Shown: positions 8,116 to 16,052 of the stretch, piece after piece | Numbering within the stretch: the stretch's first letter is position 1 | Layout of the letters: every line of letters begins with the position of its first letter | DNA from: Aliirhizobium wenxiniae | GTDB taxonomy: Bacteria; Pseudomonadota; Alphaproteobacteria; Rhizobiales; Rhizobiaceae | Length of the DNA: 64,000 nucleotides | Reading direction: 5' to 3' | Assembly: GCF_014201355.1 (NCBI RefSeq) | Contig: NZ_JACHEG010000005.1 | Location: 1-64,000, forward strand | The notes under the pieces: model-generated | Told to the model about the DNA's origin: nothing | The model's input: the letters and a program-made list of their open reading frames with translations, nothing else | Databases searched by the model: none | Made by a program: the position numbers and the translations under genes

Positions 8116-9255
8116 ATGCCTTCCTACAAAAGCTTCTCCCCCCGGACCGAGATCGTGTTCGGCGAAGGGTTGCTTGATCGGCTGCATGCCTATCGCGGGC
8201 AGCGGGTCGGGATCGTCACCGATGCCTTCATGGCAAAGTCCGGTCCGCTTGACCGGGTGCTGAGTTATCTTGACGGCTGCGAGATCAAGGTTTTCGATGA
8301 AGCCATTCCCGAGCCGCCTATTGCAACCGTGACCAAGGGCGCCGGTATCTTTGCCGAATTCCGTCCACAGGTGCTTCTGGCGCTCGGAGGCGGTTCGCCG
8401 ATCGATGCAGCCAAGGCCATCCTGTCAGTCGTTCGCGCCACCGATACGGCGCAAAAAATTGAATTCGTCGCCATTCCGACGACCAGCGGCACGGGGTCGG
8501 AAGTGACTTCGTTCGCAATCATCTCCGATCCGGAAAAGGGCAAGAAATTCCCGCTGATCGCAAAAGAGATGGTACCGGATGTGGCGATCCTCGATCCCGA
8601 ATTCGTCCGCACGGCACCCCCGAAAGTGACGGCGGATACGGGGATGGATGTCATCACCCATGCGCTTGAGGCTGTGGTTGCCAATGGCGCATCGCATTTC
8701 ACCGACGCCTTTGCCGAGAAGTCGCTGGAACTCGCCTTTGCCAACCTGCCGCGCGCCTATGACGACGGCAACGACATGGAGGCACGCGATGCGATGCATC
8801 AGTCCTCCTGCCTTGCAGGCCTTGCCTTCAGCGAGGCGGGGCTCGGCGTCAACCATGGTCTCGCGCATGCGATCGGCGGACGGATGCATCTCGTTCACGG
8901 ACGCATCAACGCGGTGCTTCTACCGCATGTGATCGCCTGGAATGCGGGTCTTGAGGACGATGCGCCGGGTTGCCGTGAAACTGCCGGCCGCTACGCACGC
9001 ATCGCTTCCCGCATTGGGCTGGACGTGCCGAGTGTCAGAGCAGGCGTCATCGCGCTGATCCGTGCGATCCAGGCACTCAATCAACGGTTCTCCATCCCGT
9101 CCACATTTCGTGGCTTCGGCATGGATGCCGAGGAATATCGTCGGGCAATGCCCGATATGGCAGCGGCCGCCATGGCGGACGCCTGCACCGCAGGAAACCC
9201 ACGCAGGCCCACGCTCGAGGAGCTTTCCATGCTTCTCGGCCGGGCCGGGGGCTAG
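8116..9255 (+). CDS. Iron-containing alcohol dehydrogenase (PduQ-like)
   Basis: A 379-residue group III alcohol dehydrogenase. The N-terminal nucleotide-binding half carries the GGGS motif (LALGGGSPIDAAKA, about 90-105). The C-terminal helical half has the metal ligands in DVITHALEA, GVNHGLAHAIGG and LVHGRINAVLLPH. Inside the microcompartment it would reduce the aldehyde to an alcohol (1-propanol from propionaldehyde) and regenerate NAD+ for the aldehyde dehydrogenase. The ATG at 8116 follows AACAGGTGACAT, a moderate ribosome binding site. It sits between the dehydratase and the first shell gene. There is no clear N-terminal encapsulation peptide. Confidence 0.87.
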   Translation: MPSYKSFSPRTEIVFGEGLLDRLHAYRGQRVGIVTDAFMAKSGPLDRVLSYLDGCEIKVFDEAIPEPPIATVTKGAGIFAEFRPQVLLALGGGSPIDAAKAILSVVRATDTAQKIEFVAIPTTSGTGSEVTSFAIISDPEKGKKFPLIAKEMVPDVAILDPEFVRTAPPKVTADTGMDVITHALEAVVANGASHFTDAFAEKSLELAFANLPRAYDDGNDMEARDAMHQSSCLAGLAFSEAGLGVNHGLAHAIGGRMHLVHGRINAVLLPHVIAWNAGLEDDAPGCRETAGRYARIASRIGLDVPSVRAGVIALIRAIQALNQRFSIPSTFRGFGMDAEEYRRAMPDMAAAAMADACTAGNPRRPTLEELSMLLGRAGG

Positions 9256-9347
9256 GCCGGGAGGGAGGGGGCCGACGATTTAGTCCAACCCGCGAGAAAC
9301 GGTCATCACATCAACGTCTGAACACCGAAACGCTAAGGAGTTAAGTC

Positions 9348-9632
9348 ATGCAACAGGAAGCTCTCGGAATGGTCGAAACCAAAGGTCTGGTTGCTGCCAT
9401 CGAAGCCGCCGATGCCATGGTCAAGTCGGCTAACGTCGCCATGGTCGGTTATGAAAAGATCGGTTCCGGCCTCGTCACGGTTATGGTCCGCGGCGATGTC
9501 GGCGCAGTCAAGGCCGCCACCGATGCCGGTGCCGTCGCTGCCGAAAAGGTCGGCACTGTCGTTTCCGTCCACGTGATCCCGCGTCCTCACACCGAGGTCG
9601 AGAAGATCCTGCCGGAAAGCAAGGTCGCCTGA
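9348..9632 (+). CDS. BMC-H shell protein, PduA/PduJ-like
   Basis: A 94-residue single BMC domain that would form hexagonal facet tiles. The hallmark N-terminus [18 protein letters not shown], the [11 protein letters not shown] segment and the VIPRPH tail match canonical PduA/PduJ/CcmK proteins. The pore-loop region reads KIGSGLVTV, the usual small-residue pore for polar metabolites such as diols. AAGGAG lies 7 bases before the ATG. It is the standard-length facet protein of this locus and precedes the PduB-type trimer gene by 29 bases. Confidence 0.92.
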   Translation: MQQEALGMVETKGLVAAIEAADAMVKSANVAMVGYEKIGSGLVTVMVRGDVGAVKAATDAGAVAAEKVGTVVSVHVIPRPHTEVEKILPESKVA

Positions 9633-9661
9633 ACCCCTGAACACACAAAGGAGGATCGACA

Positions 9662-10483
9662 ATGCAGGATGCTCTTGTCGAAAAACTCATGGACGAGGTG
9701 ATCCGGAAGATGGGTGGGAGCGAAAGCTCCCCGGCCCCGGCCGCCTCTCCCGCTGAGAAGCCGGCTGCCGCAAAGACGGCGCCGAAGGCCTGTAATCTCA
9801 CCGAATTCGTCGGCACGGCAATCGGGCATACGGTCGGTCTGGTGATTGCCAATGTAGACCCGCTCTTGCACGAGCAGATGAAGATCGACAAGAAATACCG
9901 GTCGATCGGCATCGTCGGTGCACGTACCGGCGCCGGTCCGCATATATTCGCTGCAGACGAAGCGGTGAAGGCCACCAATAGTGAAGTGCTGCTGATCGAA
10001 CTGCCGCGCGACACGGAAGGCGGCGGCGGCCACGGCAGCTTGATCGTCTTCGGCGCCGAGGACGTTTCCGACGCCCGCCGTGCCGTCGAAGTGACGCTGT
10101 CGGAACTCGATCGCACTTTCGGTGATGTCTATGGCACACCGGCCGGTCATCTGGAATTCCAGTACACCGCCCGCGCCAGCCATGCGCTTGCCAAGGCCTT
10201 TGGGGCTCCGCTCGGCCAGGCATTCGGCATTACGGTCGGCTCTCCCGCCGCAATCGGCGTGCTTCTGGCGGATACCGCCGCCAAGGCCGCAACCGTGGTA
10301 CCGACCGGTTTTGCTTCTCCAGGCAATGGCGGAACGAGCTACTCGAACGAAGCCATCTTCCTGTTCAGTGGCGATTCCGGTGCTGTCCGTCAGGCCATCC
10401 GCGCCGCACGCGATGTCGGCAAGCAGGTGCTCGGGACGCTTGATCCGGCGGCAGTGGTCTCCTCGACCAAGCCTTACATCTGA
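9662..10483 (+). CDS. pduB: BMC-T shell protein, PduB-like tandem-domain trimer
   Basis: A 273-residue tandem BMC-domain protein. The phrase CNLTEFVGTAIGHTVGLVIANVD (about 44-66) is the PduB family signature, and two BMC folds follow. PduB-type trimers form gated pores in facets, and their N-terminus links the shell to the enzyme core. Here residues 1-20 form an amphipathic helix (LVEKLMDEVIRKMGGS), then an Ala/Pro linker, exactly the layout of an encapsulation-type peptide. The same MGG-ending helix recurs in two other proteins of the locus. A strong AAAGGAGG precedes the ATG. Confidence 0.9.
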   Translation: MQDALVEKLMDEVIRKMGGSESSPAPAASPAEKPAAAKTAPKACNLTEFVGTAIGHTVGLVIANVDPLLHEQMKIDKKYRSIGIVGARTGAGPHIFAADEAVKATNSEVLLIELPRDTEGGGGHGSLIVFGAEDVSDARRAVEVTLSELDRTFGDVYGTPAGHLEFQYTARASHALAKAFGAPLGQAFGITVGSPAAIGVLLADTAAKAATVVPTGFASPGNGGTSYSNEAIFLFSGDSGAVRQAIRAARDVGKQVLGTLDPAAVVSSTKPYI

Positions 10484-10501
10484 CCTTGAAAGGAGACTGT
10501 C

Positions 10502-11074
10502 ATGTTGCAGGAAAGCCTTGGATTGATCGAAACCATCGGATTGACGGCTGCCGTGGCTGCCGCCGATGCGGCGGTGAAATCCGCCAATGTCACGCTGGTG
10601 GGCTACGAGCTTGCCAATGGTGACGGCATGACAGTCGTGAAGGTTCGGGGAGATGTCGGGGCCGTCAAGGCTGCGGTCTCCGCAGGTGCTGCGGAGGCGG
10701 GGCGTGTGGGGACGGTTGTCTCCACCAGCGTGATTGCCCGTCCCGCAAACGGACTGGGCAAGATCGTGGAAAGCGGGGCCACTGTCGGTCTGCAACCACC
10801 TGCCGCAGCGGTTGCTGCGGCGGAGGTTCCGGCCGAAGCTTCCCCGGAGGCTTCCTCGCCGGTCGAGGATGTTGTTGCTGACGATCCATCGCCTGACCAG
10901 GAAACTCAGGTGACAGAAGCTGCTGAAGCTCTGGTGGAGGAAATTGCAACGGTGGAGCCGGAAGTCTCTGTCGTCACAGAAGTCTCTCCGGAGCATGAGG
11001 TGGCGGCCGAGCCGACACCTCAGCCCGCAAGTCATGCGCAATCCCGCGCCGATCGCCGCCATCGTAGGCGATAG
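10502..11074 (+). CDS. BMC-H shell protein with long disordered C-terminal tail
   Basis: Residues 1-95 form a BMC-H domain closely related to the first shell protein ([30 protein letters not shown]). About 95 further residues follow that are almost entirely Ala, Glu, Pro, Val and Ser and end in an Arg/His-rich cluster ([10 protein letters not shown]). The pore loop differs from the 94-residue paralogue: [11 protein letters not shown] replaces KIGSGLVTV, adding two residues at the pore. The acidic tail with a basic tip is probably disordered and could scaffold cargo or face the cytosol. AAAGGAGA precedes the ATG. PduK-type extended shell proteins are the nearest analogy, but no metal-binding cysteines are present in the tail. 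Confidence 0.87.
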   Translation: MLQESLGLIETIGLTAAVAAADAAVKSANVTLVGYELANGDGMTVVKVRGDVGAVKAAVSAGAAEAGRVGTVVSTSVIARPANGLGKIVESGATVGLQPPAAAVAAAEVPAEASPEASSPVEDVVADDPSPDQETQVTEAAEALVEEIATVEPEVSVVTEVSPEHEVAAEPTPQPASHAQSRADRRHRRR

Positions 11075-11196
11075 TCAGCGCCAAACAGACGAGAATTTCA
11101 GGTGACAGCGAACGCCGGTGGCAAAACCGCCGGGTGGATTGTTGCGCCCATGAAAGGCCCGGTCGTCATGCCGGGAAAGACGAACAGGACACCATA

Positions 11197-11883
11197 ATGC
11201 AAATCAACAGCCCCATGATCGACCGCGTAATCGCCGAGCTTCTGGCACAAAGCCTCAGCGCATCGGCAGAGCAGGCAAAGCCTGCCGCAATAGGTTCCGA
11301 GGGCCGTGATCCGTGGCTCGTGCCGATCGGCGTGTCGAACCGTCACATTCATCTTTCCCGACCGGATATGGACGCGCTTTTCGGTCCCGGTTCGGAACTG
11401 ACGCGAATGAAGGCGATGAAACAGCCGGGTCAGTATGCAGCCGAGGAGACTGTGACGATCCGCGGGCCGAAGGGGCAGATCGGCAAGGTGCGGGTGCTCG
11501 GTCCGCTGCGCAAGGAAACGCAGATCGAGGTTTCGGTTGCCGACGGCTTCACTCTCGGCATCAAGCCGCCGCTGCGCATGTCGGGAAAACTCGAAGAATC
11601 GCCAGGCATCGAGGTGATCGGCCCCTATGGGACGATCCGGAAGGAGCGCGGCGTGATCGTGGCTCTGCGCCACATTCACATGCTGCCGGCTGAAGCAGCA
11701 AAGCTTGGCCTGAAGAATGGCGAAGAGGTTGATGTCGAGGTCGGCGGCGTGCGCGGCGGCATCATGCACAATGTCACGATCCGCGCTGCCGAAGCCTCAT
11801 TCATGGAGATGCATATCGACGTCGAGGAGGCCAATGCATTCGGCCTGAAAAACGACGCGATGGTGCGGATCCGCAAGGTCTGA
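11197..11883 (+). CDS. pduL: Phosphate propanoyltransferase PduL
   Basis: A 228-residue PduL-type phosphotransacylase that turns acyl-CoA plus phosphate into acyl-phosphate and free CoA, recycling CoA inside the microcompartment. It has the two histidine clusters that bind zinc: NRHIHLS (His50, His52) and LRHIHML (His159, His161). The first 20 residues (MIDRVIAELLAQSLSA) form an amphipathic helix typical of PduL encapsulation peptides, followed by a linker. I take the ATG at 11197; an in-frame ATG at 11134 would add 21 Cys/Arg-rich residues unlike the family. The kinase that would use the acyl-phosphate (PduW or AckA) is not in this window. Confidence 0.92.
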   Translation: MQINSPMIDRVIAELLAQSLSASAEQAKPAAIGSEGRDPWLVPIGVSNRHIHLSRPDMDALFGPGSELTRMKAMKQPGQYAAEETVTIRGPKGQIGKVRVLGPLRKETQIEVSVADGFTLGIKPPLRMSGKLEESPGIEVIGPYGTIRKERGVIVALRHIHMLPAEAAKLGLKNGEEVDVEVGGVRGGIMHNVTIRAAEASFMEMHIDVEEANAFGLKNDAMVRIRKV

Positions 11884-11896
11884 ACGGAGAAAAGCC

Positions 11897-12736
11897 ATGT
11901 CGACCATCGACAGCAAACTCAAGGCTTTCGGGGAACTCGTCCGGCAGGGCACGATCGTGCCGCAGCCAGAATGGGCGCCCGGCCGGCTGAAGGTTGGCGT
12001 CGATCTTGGCACGGCCAATCTCGTGCTCTCGGTGGTCGATGCGGACAATAATCCGGTTGCTGGAACGTCCTGGCGCTCGACTGTCGTGCGCGACGGTATC
12101 GTCGTTGATTATATCGGCGCGGTTCACGCTGTCCGCCGGATGAAGGAAGAGCTTGAGCAACGGTTGGGTCAACCGCTCTTGCGCGCGGCAACCGCCATCC
12201 CGCCCGGCGTTCATCCGAGCAATGCGAAGGCAATCGGCCATGTGGTCGAGTCGGCCGATTTCGAACTTGCCGAGATTGTCGATGAGCCCACCGCCGCGGC
12301 GCGCCTGCTTGGGGTGCAGAACGGTGCGGTGGTCGATGTCGGCGGCGGCACGACGGGGATTTCCGTTCTCAAGGACGGCGATGTGGTTGCCACATTCGAT
12401 GAGCCGACCGGCGGTACGCATATGACGCTGGTTCTGGCCGGCGCGAGAAAGATTTCTTTCGAGGATGCGGAGGCTGAAAAGCTCAACCACGCGCTTGAGC
12501 GGGACGTGTTCTCGATCGTCCGGCCGGTTGCCGACAAGATGGGGCGCATCGTTGCCGGCTTCCTTGCCGATTACCCTTATGTCGACACGATCCATGTGGT
12601 CGGCGGCGCCTGCTCGTTCAAGGATTTTGCGGCGGTTCTCGTGAGCCATACCGGACGCCGGGTGATCAAGCCCATCGAGCCGCTGCTGGTCACGCCGCTC
12701 GGGATCGCGATGTACGACGATGGAGGCCGGGCATGA
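11897..12736 (+). CDS. eutJ: EutJ-like ATPase/chaperone
   Basis: A 279-residue actin/Hsp70-fold protein. It has the phosphate-1 motif (KVGVDLGTANLVLSVVDAD, about 33-51), the DEPTAAARLLG connection, the phosphate-2 motif DVGGGTTGISVLKDGD and the adenosine motif VVGGACSF. EutJ occurs in ethanolamine, propanediol and glycyl-radical microcompartment operons and is thought to help enzyme assembly or reactivation, though its function is not well established. CGGAGA precedes the ATG, and its stop overlaps the next gene by 4 bases, implying translational coupling. Confidence 0.87.
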   Translation: MSTIDSKLKAFGELVRQGTIVPQPEWAPGRLKVGVDLGTANLVLSVVDADNNPVAGTSWRSTVVRDGIVVDYIGAVHAVRRMKEELEQRLGQPLLRAATAIPPGVHPSNAKAIGHVVESADFELAEIVDEPTAAARLLGVQNGAVVDVGGGTTGISVLKDGDVVATFDEPTGGTHMTLVLAGARKISFEDAEAEKLNHALERDVFSIVRPVADKMGRIVAGFLADYPYVDTIHVVGGACSFKDFAAVLVSHTGRRVIKPIEPLLVTPLGIAMYDDGGRA

Positions 12737-13497
12737 GCCTCGACGCTGTTCTCGATCGTATCCTGCTCGATCTTCTGTCCGATCGCATCATTGCGCGGAT
12801 GGGGGGCAGAGTGCAGGCCAAGGCGCGCTCGGCGCTGGTGCTGTTTGCAGAAACGGATTTCGGGCTTGAGGCTACACTCGATCAGTTGCAGCAGCTTCGC
12901 GATGCGGGGTGGGTATTCGAGACGATTGTTGCGCCTGAGGCCCGACCCTTTCTGAAAGATCGGTTTGCCGGTCTCGGGATTGCTGAAGTCGAAGGCGCTG
13001 TCGGCGATCTTCTGGTTCGCCACACGACCATACTGGTTCCGGCGCTCAGCGTTTCGCTTGCCGCCAAGGTGGCGCTCGGCATTGCCGACGATCCGCTGTC
13101 GAAAATTCTGCAGGGTGGACTGGAGAGAGGCGCTCGCATCATCGCCGCCCGCGATGGCGTCTGCCCCAATGGACGGGATCGGCGCGCTCGCGGCTTGCTA
13201 CCCGCCAATTCAGCCTATCAGGCGATGATGAGCGACCATTTGCGGAAGCTGATGGATTACGGGATCGAATTGAGCTGGGCGGCGCGGCTTGCCGTTGCCG
13301 TCGAGGGCGTCACGCCTGTTTCGCCGGTGCCGATAGCTGCTCAGAGGCTTGTAGCTGCCCGAACCGAAGGCGTGTTCGGCCTGCGGGAGGCACGCGGCCT
13401 GGACGCCACGGAATTACATCTGGGTCATGCCGTGATCGTTACGCCTGCCGCTGCGGAAGAACTGCGCGCGCGTGACATCACGCTAGTGAGGGAGTGA
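12733..13497 (+). CDS. Flavoprotein-fold protein of BMC loci
   Basis: A 254-residue protein with a Rossmann-like core. The segment ILVPALSVSLAAKVALGIADDPLSKIL (about 97-123) resembles the flavin-binding stretch of the UbiX/Dfp/dipicolinate synthase B family (Pfam Flavoprotein), in which the pattern PA-x-A/S-x-x-AK-x-A-x-GIADD contacts FMN. Such proteins recur in glycyl-radical microcompartment loci, with no agreed function. The N-terminus (LDRILLDLLSDRIIARMGG) is an amphipathic helix ending in MGG, like PduB and the aldehyde dehydrogenase here, so it is probably cargo. It overlaps eutJ by 4 bases. A role in electron transfer to the activase or in flavin handling is speculation. Confidence 0.68.
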   Translation: MSLDAVLDRILLDLLSDRIIARMGGRVQAKARSALVLFAETDFGLEATLDQLQQLRDAGWVFETIVAPEARPFLKDRFAGLGIAEVEGAVGDLLVRHTTILVPALSVSLAAKVALGIADDPLSKILQGGLERGARIIAARDGVCPNGRDRRARGLLPANSAYQAMMSDHLRKLMDYGIELSWAARLAVAVEGVTPVSPVPIAAQRLVAARTEGVFGLREARGLDATELHLGHAVIVTPAAAEELRARDITLVRE

Positions 13498-13507
13498 GGA
13501 TCAAGCC

Positions 13508-13801
13508 ATGTATCTCGCCAGGGTTATCGGACGGGTGGTCGCCACGACCAAGGATGCGAGCCTCTCGGGCTCGAAGCTGCTGATCATTACCCGGCTCAAC
13601 GAACGGCTGGAGCCGCAGGACTTTACACTGATTGCCGTCGATACGGTCGGTGCGGGCAAGGGCGAAACGGTCATCGTCACCTCCGGCAGCGCCAGTCGGT
13701 TTGCCGGTACGCTGCAACAGTCCGTGGTCGATGCGACGATTGTCGGCATCGTCGATACGGTCGAAACAGATGCGGGAGTGAGCGATGTTCGCCACCCGTG
13801 A
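13508..13801 (+). CDS. eutN: BMC-P vertex protein, EutN/CcmL family
   Basis: A 97-residue pentamer-forming protein that caps the vertices of the icosahedral shell. It begins MYLARVIGRVVATTKDASLSGSKLLIITRLN, the standard EutN/CcmL start, and contains DTVGAGKGETVIVTSGSASR, the conserved loop region. It is the only BMC-P gene in the window, so this locus appears to rely on a single vertex protein. GTGAGGATC precedes the ATG. Its end overlaps the next gene by 17 bases. Confidence 0.92.
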   Translation: MYLARVIGRVVATTKDASLSGSKLLIITRLNERLEPQDFTLIAVDTVGAGKGETVIVTSGSASRFAGTLQQSVVDATIVGIVDTVETDAGVSDVRHP

Positions 13802-14348
13802 TTTCGCCCCCCGCGACTTGCAACGGATCGAAGCGGCACTTGCCGCCGAGCTTGCCGGGCGTATTGCCGACAGAGGGTTTGCAACCGGGATTTCGCTTGC
13901 GGATGCCTGCGCCATTGCCGAGCGCGCGGAGAGCCGTGCGCGGCAGATTTCGGTGCCGGTCTGCATCGCGATCGCCGATGCCGAAGGACGGCCGATCCTG
14001 TTTCACCGGATGGAGGATAGCCTGCCGGCCAGTACCAAGCTTGCTAGCGCCAAGGCCTGGACTTCTGCAGCCTATCGCATGGGAACCGATGAACTCGGGC
14101 TGCTGGCGCAGCCGGGCGGTATGCTTTTCGGCGTCGGCCATAGCGGAAGCGGAGCCGGCAACGGTTCGGGGGAGGGGCAGGTCGTGCTTTTCGGCGGGGG
14201 CATTCCCTGCCGCGCTGGAGGCGCCGTGATCGGTGCCATCGGCATCAGTGGCGGAACGGTCGCTGAAGACATGGAGATCGCCCGCTACGCGATCGATGGA
14301 TTTCCCGAAAGAAGGGGAACGGTCCCCGAGGAAGGAAGAGGATTATGA
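13785..14348 (+). CDS. GlcG/HbpS-type (PduO C-terminal) heme-binding-like protein
   Basis: A 187-residue GlcG/HbpS/PduO-C domain protein. The core runs from ISLADACAIAERAESRARQ through PVCIAIADAEGRPILFHRMEDSLPAS and AKAWTSAAYRMGT to GGAVIGAIGISGGTVAEDMEIA, which is the family pattern. Relatives bind heme or cobalamin-related ligands, or have unknown roles. Stand-alone copies occur in glycyl-radical microcompartment loci. A Gly/Ser-rich insertion (GVGHSGSGAGNGSGEGQ, about 118-134) interrupts the domain and is unusual. It overlaps eutN by 17 bases and the aldehyde dehydrogenase by 4, so it is translationally embedded in the operon. Confidence 0.8.
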   Translation: MFATRDFAPRDLQRIEAALAAELAGRIADRGFATGISLADACAIAERAESRARQISVPVCIAIADAEGRPILFHRMEDSLPASTKLASAKAWTSAAYRMGTDELGLLAQPGGMLFGVGHSGSGAGNGSGEGQVVLFGGGIPCRAGGAVIGAIGISGGTVAEDMEIARYAIDGFPERRGTVPEEGRGL

Positions 14349-16003
14349 ACGACCAAGATATCAACGCCGCCGTCAATCGCGTGCTTGCCGGGTTCAACGG
14401 CGCAATCGCTCCGGCTCCGACGCCTATTCCGACCCCTCCTCCGGTAAAGAGTGCAACATCTTCGGTCGAAGATACGGTGGCCCGCATCATTGCTGAGATG
14501 GGCGGCTCCAAGCCTGCTCCGGCTGCCGATGCGACCGCGCCATTCAGCCAGGGCTGCATCGTCGCAGACGGCATGGTGACGAAGTCGGCCGGTGAGGTGA
14601 ACTGCTCCTGCTGCGAGCGCGGTGACTGCGCTCTGTCTGGCGCATCGGTCTCGCTCGATATTTCGGATGAGGAAGCGGTTGTTCTTGGCGATGGCGTGTT
14701 TGCGAGCATGGACGAGGCGGTGGAAGCCGCTGCCGAAGCGCAGAGGCAATATCTGTTCTGCTCCATGGCCGCGCGGAAAAGTTTTGTCGACGGCATCCGC
14801 GATATCTTTCTCGATCCGGCCATGCTGGAACGGATTTCCCGGATGACCGTCGAACAGACCGGCATGGGCAATGCCAGCGACAAGGTGATCAAGAACCGGC
14901 TGGCCGCCTCCAAGACCCCCGGTATCGAGGATCTGAAGACCGAAGCCGAAAGCGGTGATGGCGGCCTGACGCTGGTCGAATATTCCGCCTATGGCGTCAT
15001 CGGTTCGATCACGCCGACCACCAATCCGACGGAAACGATCATCTGCAATACGATCGGTATGCTGGCAGCCGGCAATGCCGTCGTGTTCAGCCCCCATCCG
15101 CGCGCCAAGATCGTGTCGCTCCTGGCAATCAAGCTTATCAATCGCAAGCTTGCGGCGCTTGGGGCGCCGGCAAACCTGGTCGTTACCGTTCAGGCACCGT
15201 CGATCGACAATACCAATGCGATGATGGCGCATCCCAAGGTGCGCATGCTGGTCGCAACCGGTGGTCCGGCCATCGTCAAGACTGTCATGTCGACCGGCAA
15301 GAAGGCCATCGGCGCCGGTGCCGGCAACCCGCCGGTCGTGGTCGATGAAACAGCCGATATCGAAAAGGCAGCCAAGGATATCGTCAGCGGCTGCAGCTTC
15401 GACAATAACCTGCCCTGCATTGCCGAAAAGGAAGTGATCGCGGTCAGTCAGATCGCCGATTTCCTGATCTCGCAGATGCAGAAGAACGGCGCTTATCTGG
15501 TCAGGGATGCTGCTGTCATTAAAAAGCTCGAGGAGCTTGTCCTGACCGCCAAGGGTGGGCCGCAGACCAATTGCGTCGGCAAGAGCGCCGTCTACCTGCT
15601 CGACAAGGTCGGGATTTCGGTTGGTCCGGAAATCCGCGTCATCCTGATCGAACTGCCGAAGGAACATCCGTTCGTGCAGGAAGAGCTGATGATGCCGATC
15701 CTGCCGCTGGTGCGGGCAGGAGACGTGGATGAAGCGATCGACCTTGCCGTCGAACTGGAGAATGGCAACCGCCATACGGCGATGATCCATTCCACCGATG
15801 TACGCAAGATCACCAAGATGGCGAAACTGATCCAGACGACGATCTTCGTGAAAAACGGCCCGTCCTATGCCGGCATCGGCGTCGGCGGCGAGGGCTATAC
15901 GACCTTCACGATCGCAGGGCCGACAGGTGAAGGGCTGACATCGCCTAAATCCTTCGCCCGCCGACGCAAGTGCGTGATGGTGGAAGCGCTGAACGTCCGC
16001 TGA
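14345..16003 (+). CDS. CoA-acylating aldehyde dehydrogenase (PduP/EutE-like) with Cys-rich N-terminal insert
   Basis: A 552-residue aldehyde dehydrogenase that would convert the aldehyde to acyl-CoA with NAD+. The catalytic cysteine is in NNLPCIAEKEV (Cys358), and GSITPTTNPTETI is the PduP/EutE cofactor region. PduP is usually about 460 residues; the extra 80 here are N-terminal. They hold two amphipathic helices (INAAVNRVLAGF at 6-17 and VEDTVARIIAEMGG at 41-54), each like an encapsulation peptide, a Pro-rich linker between them, and a cluster CSCCERGDC (Cys87, 89, 90, 95; also Cys71). The cluster could bind a metal or Fe-S centre. GGAAGAGG precedes the ATG, which overlaps the previous stop. 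Confidence 0.9.
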   Translation: MNDQDINAAVNRVLAGFNGAIAPAPTPIPTPPPVKSATSSVEDTVARIIAEMGGSKPAPAADATAPFSQGCIVADGMVTKSAGEVNCSCCERGDCALSGASVSLDISDEEAVVLGDGVFASMDEAVEAAAEAQRQYLFCSMAARKSFVDGIRDIFLDPAMLERISRMTVEQTGMGNASDKVIKNRLAASKTPGIEDLKTEAESGDGGLTLVEYSAYGVIGSITPTTNPTETIICNTIGMLAAGNAVVFSPHPRAKIVSLLAIKLINRKLAALGAPANLVVTVQAPSIDNTNAMMAHPKVRMLVATGGPAIVKTVMSTGKKAIGAGAGNPPVVVDETADIEKAAKDIVSGCSFDNNLPCIAEKEVIAVSQIADFLISQMQKNGAYLVRDAAVIKKLEELVLTAKGGPQTNCVGKSAVYLLDKVGISVGPEIRVILIELPKEHPFVQEELMMPILPLVRAGDVDEAIDLAVELENGNRHTAMIHSTDVRKITKMAKLIQTTIFVKNGPSYAGIGVGGEGYTTFTIAGPTGEGLTSPKSFARRRKCVMVEALNVR

Positions 16004-16052
16004 AGCAAGGGCGTCCATCGTTCGAAAAAGACTGAAAGAGAGGAGATCCGCC

